Below are positions 18,001 through 21,530 of a stretch of 21,530 nt of DNA, one piece after another. The DNA lies in NCBI GenBank assembly GCA_937903005.1, contig CALFNR010000145.1:1-21530 (forward strand), given 5' to 3'. The DNA comes from Clostridium_AI sp002297865 (GTDB lineage Bacteria > Bacillota > Clostridia > Lachnospirales > Lachnospiraceae). The number at the start of each line of letters is the position of its first letter. Within the stretch, counting starts at the first letter, position 1. The notes under the pieces were generated by a model, which searched no databases, was not told the origin of the DNA, and worked only from the letters and a program-made list of their open reading frames with translations. A program made the position numbers and the translations under genes.

Positions 18001-19667
18001 GGATATTTTTCTGCATTGGAAAGAAATGCTTCATGAAGACACTTTGGATGTGCAATAGGAGCAATCTTTTTATTTTCGGCAATAAACTCTTTCTGCTTTT
18101 TCGGTAAAACATCAAATTCTTGTGTCCATTCTCTTTTTGCCAATTGATGGAGTAAGCACTCAAAGCTTTGAAACATCTGGTTTAGCATATTTTCAGGAAA
18201 TAATTCATCCACGCTGTCCCAAGTAAGCATAAGTCCATCCTTTTCCTCATAAGTCTGAAAATCCAGCCACACTTGCGGAGTTTGGGAAATCATGTAGGTG
18301 AATTTCCCCAGATGCGTTTCAAATGTTTCATTAATTAAAGTTGTACCTAAATTACAAGCGAACACTACTGGTGCTACAATCTGCTGCCCGCCTCTTTGCT
18401 GACTTAAATCCCTTTGTACTTGTACGCCTGAATAAGATGCATGTTTCATGTCCTGATGCACTTGTGCCTGAATTCTTTTCAGCAGTTTTAAAAAGCTTGT
18501 TGCATGTTCACAATCTGCCTCAAGTAACAATAAGGTTGTAAAATCAGCAATTACAGATTCTAACCCAGCGTATTCTGTGTTACGGTTAAATAGCGGAATA
18601 TTAATTAAAAATTTCTTATTCGTGCTCCATCTTTCTAAAACTGTGGCATACGCAGTCAAAAGCAGCATAGCAGGCGTTGACTGATACGCTGCTGCTTTCC
18701 TTTTCAATCCATCCCATTCTTCGTTGCTAAGCTTTATAATCCGTCTTGAGAATTTCGTTTCTGTTATTTCTTCTGGCCGCTTTTTTAAAGGAAGCAAAGG
18801 TCCGGAAGGTAAACTTTCTAATCTTTTCCTCCAGTACAGTTTATCTGCTTCTTTCTCTTCACTTAATGCCTTAGCCTGTTCTTTCATATACGCTTGAAAG
18901 CTCCAATTTTTTGATTCGTCTGGTAACATACCACCTGTATAGGCCTGTGCCAAATCCCGCAATAAAATCTGCAGACTTTGCACATCTGCAACAAGCAGAT
19001 CGATATCCAGATGAATCCTTGTTTTGTTATCTGGCAGAATACTTAATGTAATTCCTGCTACTTCCCCTTTTTCTACCTGTAACTTACGGTGCGATAAGCG
19101 GCTGCGAATACTTTCCAGTTTCTTATTGACAGACTCATTTGTCTCTTCTGATAAATCATGTACTGTGAACATCTTCTGATATGGCTTTTCCATGATTTCC
19201 TGTGTTCCATCCTCTAGAAATCTTGCCCGAAGCATAGGATGATGCTGCAAAAGCATATTCCAAGCCGTCTCTAGCCTTTTGGGCTCAACACCTGTACCAT
19301 CAAATTCCAAATAGGCATGGCATCCAATTCCTCCTAAAACCTGATTATCCCCACGCCCTATCCAGTATGCATATTGCACATCCTGCATAGGAAATGGCTC
19401 ATTTATTTTGGCCTCTACACGTTTTTCATGCTTGGCTATCTTATTCTTAATGCACCCCATCTGCATTAGATTCCACCATGCACCCAGTGTTGGATTCTCC
19501 ATAAGATCACCAAACCGTAACTTAACGCCCTGTTTTCGCCACTGGTTTACAAGCCTCATAATCTGCAAAGAATTTAATCCTAACTCCAATAGATTATCCT
19601 GATCCGAAAATTCTGTTTGTTGAGCTAGCTTTTCTGCAATCTGCTGTTTCACCTTTGTATATTCCAT
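12018..19667 (-). CDS. NRPS: ArCP-Cy-A(stuffed MT-like/epimerase)-PCP-Cy-A-PCP
   Basis: 2549-residue synthetase, the first part of which follows yersiniabactin HMWP2 and pyochelin PchE. ArCP: LELGLNSL with S33, the likely salicylate acceptor. Cy1 (about 92-515): D223xxxxD228xxS231, SQTPQVWLD; PVVFA replaces the usual PVVFT. A1 (about 540-985 plus 1365-1405): TSGSTGQPKG (691-700), pocket DLFNMSMIWK, lysine K1399. A stuffed domain (about 986-1360) between A8 and A9 has a ruined SAM motif (ILEWDGRDI, 1188-1196). PCP1: S1455. Cy2 (about 1513-1935): D1648xxxxD1653xxS1656, PIVFT, SQTPQVWLD. A2 (about 1965-2460), uninterrupted: TSGTTGIPKG, pocket DLYNMSMIWK, K2453. PCP2: S2511; the protein ends right after it, with no thioesterase. 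HMWP2 has only one A domain, so A2 is an extra. Start ATG lies 2 nt after the ligase stop, with GAGAGG 7 nt upstream. Confidence 0.96.
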   Translation of the reverse strand: MEYTKVKQQIAEKLAQQTEFSDQDNLLELGLNSLQIMRLVNQWRKQGVKLRFGDLMENPTLGAWWNLMQMGCIKNKIAKHEKRVEAKINEPFPMQDVQYAYWIGRGDNQVLGGIGCHAYLEFDGTGVEPKRLETAWNMLLQHHPMLRARFLEDGTQEIMEKPYQKMFTVHDLSEETNESVNKKLESIRSRLSHRKLQVEKGEVAGITLSILPDNKTRIHLDIDLLVADVQSLQILLRDLAQAYTGGMLPDESKNWSFQAYMKEQAKALSEEKEADKLYWRKRLESLPSGPLLPLKKRPEEITETKFSRRIIKLSNEEWDGLKRKAAAYQSTPAMLLLTAYATVLERWSTNKKFLINIPLFNRNTEYAGLESVIADFTTLLLLEADCEHATSFLKLLKRIQAQVHQDMKHASYSGVQVQRDLSQQRGGQQIVAPVVFACNLGTTLINETFETHLGKFTYMISQTPQVWLDFQTYEEKDGLMLTWDSVDELFPENMLNQMFQSFECLLHQLAKREWTQEFDVLPKKQKEFIAENKKIAPIAHPKCLHEAFLSNAEKYPDAVALVDTGRNITFTYHQLERKVLSVAAGLIEQEIRNQPIAITLPRSYEQIEAVLAILVSGNFYVPVSCNQPKERRDLIHKKTDIQYVLTSKAVIKEQEFPSDVKIMLLDELEKTNVLDRYPEVSPEESAYIIMTSGSTGQPKGVEIAHFSAWNTIETIRDQYGISRKDVALAVSALDFDLSVFDIFGILGAGGKLVLIPEEEKRNACYWLEQVQKQQVTVWNSVPVLLDMLLVGAETEGAVLPFHTVMLSGDWIPLDLPERLYSITKDCVLVAMGGATEASIWSNFYNVTLPIPREWKSIPYGQPLRGQAYRVVDQQGRDCPAWVEGELWIGGHGVAKGYRGDLFLTERKFVKEGSTIWYRTGDNGRFWENGIIEFLGRQDNQVKIRGHRIELGEIQQAMLSYDGVKNAIADSVGERKGDKYLIAFAQASLKEQSGCTMKKTCSEESKAAWKELEKKNTFEVKAIREDYKAFTRYANKKALWFMGKALNDCGLFLEKESYSFEELVQKGCVCREQETLLRRWLTILVENQWLQKKEKVYEKNERYFETDLKGDSTYEKKEVEQYFEKLLPYGKALLTGTEEPIYVFYQEGMNLSPNTLLEQIPGQEESKEIFVETVKTWSTKMNTDKPLEILEWDGRDIQVTLQILTMFEKLNIAYSYTIADHSRFFLDIAKEKLKEYEQITYTLIGTEMKRGKEHSYDCILAWNSLHRAQNIEHVLQETDDYLTAGGILCMQELTEYSYLEEITASFLEKGFSQITDVRKEKEQVLLTAKDWKNALENQFESVLQEQDFYGRCTLVARQKKETYCYCQEKLKNWLSGRLPEYMIPKNIYFMEQFPVTSNGKIDRKVLKACCQSEQVLEKKDEVVTETEQRLLTIWRTLFQNENIGVEDNYFLLGGDSLVATRLIAKIRKEFQRKISIAAIFERTTVKELAKVIDCAKDELQERELVKIEPHPEQIDIPFPLTDVQYAYWVGRRGLYALGKVSTHCYFELDTEALDIKNVQNAWNVLIKKHGMMRVIVLESGEQKILKEVPAYQIPVTDCSNLTETEKETVLKRKREEMSHQVIDTNQWPLFDVELTVIDSSHNRLHISFDNLILDGWSMFHILREWADIYYNGQERDDTELSFRDYVLGLERIKHLPLYEQDKKYWMERIETLSPAPELPLAKKEEELVEQRFHRRSHILSKENWIKLKKLAEENDITASVLLMTAFGEVLRKYSGNPNITINLTQFDRKPLHKDVDKLVGDFTTLTLLEMKDLKKCTFKERARAVQKQLMEDLEHSSYSAIEVEREMRKQAGVVQNAIMPIVFTSGLGIDQWDEGKWLGKLVYNISQTPQVWLDHQVVEKDGGLCLFWDSVDELFYPGMLDDMFAVYTELLERLAKNPKQMDEHAPSLVKAKISHNRQDANATQKEMKLETLDHAFLEAVKKYPEKEAVVTSNRRMTYREVKEEAFYISQKLQEENVKKQETVAIMIDKGWEQIVSVYGVLFAGGVYLPIDVHNPRERIEKILESSSTNVILVTQDTLEQHPWIKNKNYLLVNKKRSIDITLVSHSVEDLAYVIYTSGTTGIPKGVMITHKGAMNTIQDINDRYHVTSKDKVLGLSSLHFDLSVYDIFGLLSVGGTLVLPDSTSIKEPAHWVELLNREKITIWNSVPAFVEMLAEYELHHQKLSSKSIETVMMSGDWIPLNLPEKIRSIFPDCAVVSMGGATEASIWSNVFDVPKNLPKEWVSIPYGKPLSNQQYYILDSGLQDCPDWVPGMLYIGGAGVAQGYFHDEALTKERFIKHPVTGEKLYNTGDMARYWPDGNIEFLGRMDNQVKLSGYRVEIGEVESALLKIEGIQDVLVMKHPYQHALVAFLVKEQGKESHTQTYYQEILKGSIPEYMIPSLYIEVDAIPLSGNGKKDKKQLEPVLMSHIEEENKAQTEPLSEMQEQLVHIWGEILGLPSIKITSNFFEIGGNSIQAISLTNRLTDEFEKEVGISELFEYPTIQALEKYLKG

Positions 19668-19669
19668 GA

Positions 19670-21271
19670 TTAAGCCTCTCTTTCTTTTGCCATTTCCACT
19701 AATTCCTTTTTATCTATTTTTCCCATACTCGTAAGGGGCCAAAACGCAACTTGAATTACCTGATCCGGTATTTTATAGGATGCAAGTTTTCTTTCTCTTA
19801 AAAATTTCTGAACATCTGAATGTGTTACATCGTTTTCCTCCATAGAAGGCATAACAAAAGCACAAATCCGATTTCCTAACACTTCATCTGGAACACCAAC
19901 AACCGCAACTTCCTTTACCAAAGGATGTTCACATAAAAGATTTTCAATTTCACTAGGCATAATCTTTTCCCCTGCCCTGTTAATCTGTTCCTTGATGCGC
20001 CCACCCATTCGTATATTTTTTTCTGGAGTTCTCATGGCACGGTCTCCAGTCCGATAAAATCCATCCTCTGTAAAACTTAACTGGTTTGCTTCTTCTGCCA
20101 TAAAATAATGGTCGATTGTATATGGACCACGGGAAAGCAGTTCTCCAAACACTCCATCAGGCACCTCATTGTCCTCTTCATCCACAATTTTAATCTCATC
20201 TGCTGGAGATACTGGAGTACCTTGGCACTTGCAGATAATTTCATCCGTATCATTTAAACTCGTAAAACAAAGTAACCCTTCTGCAGTACCAAAAACCTGC
20301 ATTAATTTACAAGGCAGCTCTCTGGTTATTTTTTCTGCAAGAGTATCTTCTAACATAGCACCTCCAACCTGCAGGATTTTTAGACTCGAAATGTCATAAT
20401 CATCATCAAAACTTAATAACTCCATACATACATTCACCATAGCTGGCACCAATGCTGTTATCGTAACTTTTTCCTCTGTAATCATATTTAAAATATCATC
20501 TGGACTTGTCGTAGCTGCTAATACAACTTTTCCACCTACATCAAGTGTTCCTAGAAGTCCAGGACAACATAACGGGAAATTATGTGCTACAGGCAAAGCA
20601 GCCAGATAGACAGAGTCTTTATCCAATCTGCATCTTTTGGCCGACATTCTTGCATTGTACATATAATCGCTATGAGTACGAGGAATCATCTTTGGTATTC
20701 CTGTTGTTCCTCCTGAAAGAAGATAAACAGCAGGCTCATAGCTGTCTACTTCTGGGAATTCCACTGCTTCTCCTTCTAATTCCCTTAACGCAATCCCACA
20801 CTTTGGTTCACCATCTACAATAATCTCTTTCAAGCAAGGATATTTTTCTTTCATTTTCTGTGCCATAGTTAAATACTCATATCCAAGATACCGTTCCGCA
20901 ACTACATAGGCACATGGTTTTGCTAATTTTATAATTCCTTCTATCTCGCTCTCTCTATGAGCTGGCAAAGCCATAATCGGAATTGCACCTGTCCTGCATA
21001 GAGCAAAAATAACTTCTACAATAGAGATTCTGTTTGGCAACTGCACCAAAACTGTATCACCATTTTTTATTCCGATACGAAAAAAACCTCTTGCTAACTT
21101 TTCAACTTTCTCTTCCATCTCCTGATAGGTAATTTTTCGTTCTTCATCCACTAATGCAACTCGATCCGAATAACGAATCGCCCAATTTTTCAAATGCTCA
21201 CTTAAAGAAACTTTTTCCCATCCTTCTAAATATTCGTATGCCGTCAGATTTTTTTTATAACGCTCTTTCAT
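19670..21271 (-). CDS. Salicyl-AMP ligase (aryl adenylation enzyme, DhbE/YbtE/PchD family)
   Basis: 533-residue stand-alone aryl-acid adenylating enzyme; it activates the aryl cap with ATP and loads it on the ArCP of the next gene product. A3 reads LLSGGTTGIPKMIPRTHSDY (184-203), a hallmark of the DhbE/EntE/YbtE family. The pocket motif is HNFPLCCPG (230-238): N231 is the conserved aromatic-acid residue, and C236 aligns with DhbE Ser240. L334 in FGTAEGLL aligns with DhbE Val337. Cys and Leu at these two sites are the reported salicylate signature, Ser and Val the 2,3-dihydroxybenzoate one. The TGD motif is at 408-410 and the C-terminal catalytic lysine is K518. First gene of the operon; AAAGG at 21281-21285 is 9 nt before the ATG. 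No salicylate synthase is visible, so salicylate must come from genes outside the window. Confidence 0.95.
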   Translation of the reverse strand: MKERYKKNLTAYEYLEGWEKVSLSEHLKNWAIRYSDRVALVDEERKITYQEMEEKVEKLARGFFRIGIKNGDTVLVQLPNRISIVEVIFALCRTGAIPIMALPAHRESEIEGIIKLAKPCAYVVAERYLGYEYLTMAQKMKEKYPCLKEIIVDGEPKCGIALRELEGEAVEFPEVDSYEPAVYLLSGGTTGIPKMIPRTHSDYMYNARMSAKRCRLDKDSVYLAALPVAHNFPLCCPGLLGTLDVGGKVVLAATTSPDDILNMITEEKVTITALVPAMVNVCMELLSFDDDYDISSLKILQVGGAMLEDTLAEKITRELPCKLMQVFGTAEGLLCFTSLNDTDEIICKCQGTPVSPADEIKIVDEEDNEVPDGVFGELLSRGPYTIDHYFMAEEANQLSFTEDGFYRTGDRAMRTPEKNIRMGGRIKEQINRAGEKIMPSEIENLLCEHPLVKEVAVVGVPDEVLGNRICAFVMPSMEENDVTHSDVQKFLRERKLASYKIPDQVIQVAFWPLTSMGKIDKKELVEMAKEREA

Positions 21272-21422
21272 TTCATTTATCCTTTCTTACTTTTCTAATT
21301 TTCTATTAACAGGCAAACGCTCCATCCTGATTTTGGTAACATAATGCAATAGAGTTTTTATTACTAACCCATCACTAGTATACTTATGTAAGACACTTTT
21401 CACAATAAAGAAAATGATATTC
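21272..21422 (-). other. Predicted 5' leader of the operon (about 150 nt)
   Basis: If transcription starts at the promoter at 21429-21457, an untranslated leader of about 150 nt precedes the ligase. I see no strong long hairpin, T-box or known riboswitch core in it. A second promoter-like element (21377-21405) would shorten the leader to about 100 nt. Confidence 0.45.
21377..21405 (-). promoter_or_regulatory. Candidate second sigma-A promoter of the operon
   Basis: Minus strand: TTGTGA (21400-21405), 17-bp spacer, TATACT (21377-21382). This is 4/6 and 5/6 to consensus. It lies just downstream of the Fur box, so Fur bound there would sit next to its -35. Confidence 0.45.
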
Positions 21423-21428
21423 ATTCTC
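21410..21428 (-). promoter_or_regulatory. Fur box
   Basis: Plus-strand reading GAAAATGATATTCATTCTC matches 16 of 19 positions of the classical Fur box GATAATGATAATCATTATC. In the 7-1-7 form, TGATATT-C-ATTCTCA (21415-21429) matches 12 of 14 of TGATAATnATTATCA. It directly follows the -10 of the promoter at 21429-21457 and covers the predicted start (about 21422), the expected place for iron-dependent repression. This agrees with a siderophore operon. Confidence 0.82.
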
Positions 21429-21457
21429 ATTATTTACATATTGATTAAAATTCTCAA
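21429..21457 (-). promoter_or_regulatory. Candidate main sigma-A promoter of the siderophore operon
   Basis: Minus strand: TTGAGA (21452-21457), exactly 17-bp spacer, AATAAT (21429-21434), each 5/6 to consensus, in an AT-rich region. The Fur box begins at the next base downstream of the -10. Confidence 0.65.
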
Positions 21458-21486
21458 TACAAATCGCACCATAACAAAACAGGCTC

Positions 21487-21492
21487 TATAAT
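21487..21492 (+). promoter_or_regulatory. TATAAT -10 box of a divergent promoter
   Basis: A perfect TATAAT on the plus strand, pointing to a gene beyond the right edge. The -35 is weak (best about 3/6, ATCGCA at 21463-21468 with an 18-bp spacer). The palindrome at 21506-21525 would fall at roughly +7 to +27 of its transcript. Confidence 0.45.
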
Positions 21493-21505
21493 AAATGTTG
21501 GGGTA

Positions 21506-21525
21506 TGTGAATGAACTCATTCACA
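21506..21525. promoter_or_regulatory. Perfect inverted repeat, TetR-type operator candidate
   Basis: TGTGAATGA-AC-TCATTCACA: two perfect 9-bp arms around a 2-bp centre. The TGAATGA...TCATTCA pattern resembles operators of TetR-family repressors (compare the Bacillus FadR box). It is too short and too poor in a following T-run to be a terminator. It lies just downstream of a plus-strand TATAAT box, as expected for an autoregulated divergent regulator or transporter operon. Confidence 0.6.
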
Positions 21526-21530
21526 ACTCC

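Noticed and set aside
21272..21376. Riboswitch or T-box (cysteine) in the operon leader
   Set aside because: No T-box sequence, specifier stem or long hairpin could be drawn; only a 4-bp CAGG/CCTG pairing near 21310-21329.
21287..21430. A 47-codon open frame in the leader on the minus strand (starts MRMNIIFF)
   Set aside because: Its first ATG overlaps the -10 of the main candidate promoter, no ribosome binding site precedes it, and the sequence resembles no leader peptide known to me. It most likely arises by chance in AT-rich DNA.
1..21530. tRNA, rRNA, CRISPR arrays, insertion sequences, rho-independent terminators
   Set aside because: Nothing with the needed structure was seen. The junctions between genes are at most 17 nt or overlap, so there is no room for terminators inside the operon.

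Overview
The window is the promoter-proximal part of a tightly packed siderophore-type nonribosomal peptide synthetase (NRPS) operon. All nine genes lie on the minus strand, reading from right (21271) to left. Low GC content by eye, strong AGGAGG-type ribosome binding sites, very short or overlapping gene junctions and a Fur-like operator suggest a Firmicute, probably a Clostridia member such as Lachnospiraceae. This is an inference; no taxonomic marker gene is present.

Layout in transcription order: (1) 21530-21272, control region with a perfect 20-bp palindrome, a TATAAT box pointing out of the window to the right, two candidate promoters for the operon and a Fur box (16/19 to the classical consensus) covering the predicted transcription start. 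(2) 21271-19670, aryl-AMP ligase whose two diagnostic pocket residues are of the salicylate type. (3) 19667-12018, a 2549-residue NRPS: ArCP-Cy-A(with stuffed MT-like domain)-PCP-Cy-A-PCP. (4) 12009-10537, free-standing Cy domain with a TubC-like docking domain. (5) 10553-9540, alpha/beta hydrolase with an EF-hand-like loop. (6) 9530-7800, A-PCP didomain. (7) 7799-2895, NRPS: docking-Cy-A(with stuffed MT)-PCP-unknown tail. (8) 2913-1900, saccharopine dehydrogenase-like oxidoreductase. (9) 1887-793, thiazolinyl imine reductase. (10) 775-46, SAM methyltransferase cut by the contig end. The first 45 bases are not biological: they are Illumina TruSeq adapter with index 4.

Working model: the ligase loads salicylate on the ArCP; four adenylation domains with cysteine-type pockets and four heterocyclization (Cy) domains add and cyclize up to four cysteines; one stuffed domain looks like an epimerase and the other like a genuine methyltransferase; one or two reductases turn thiazoline into thiazolidine; the hydrolase is the only visible candidate for chain release, because no integrated thioesterase is seen. 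The logic is that of pyochelin and yersiniabactin (and of equibactin from Streptococcus equi), but the domain order, the module split over two proteins and the number of cysteine modules differ from the pyochelin and yersiniabactin lines as I know them. A salicyl-capped oligo-thiazoline/thiazolidine metallophore is the predicted product. Salicylate synthase, phosphopantetheinyl transferase and transporter genes are not in the window.
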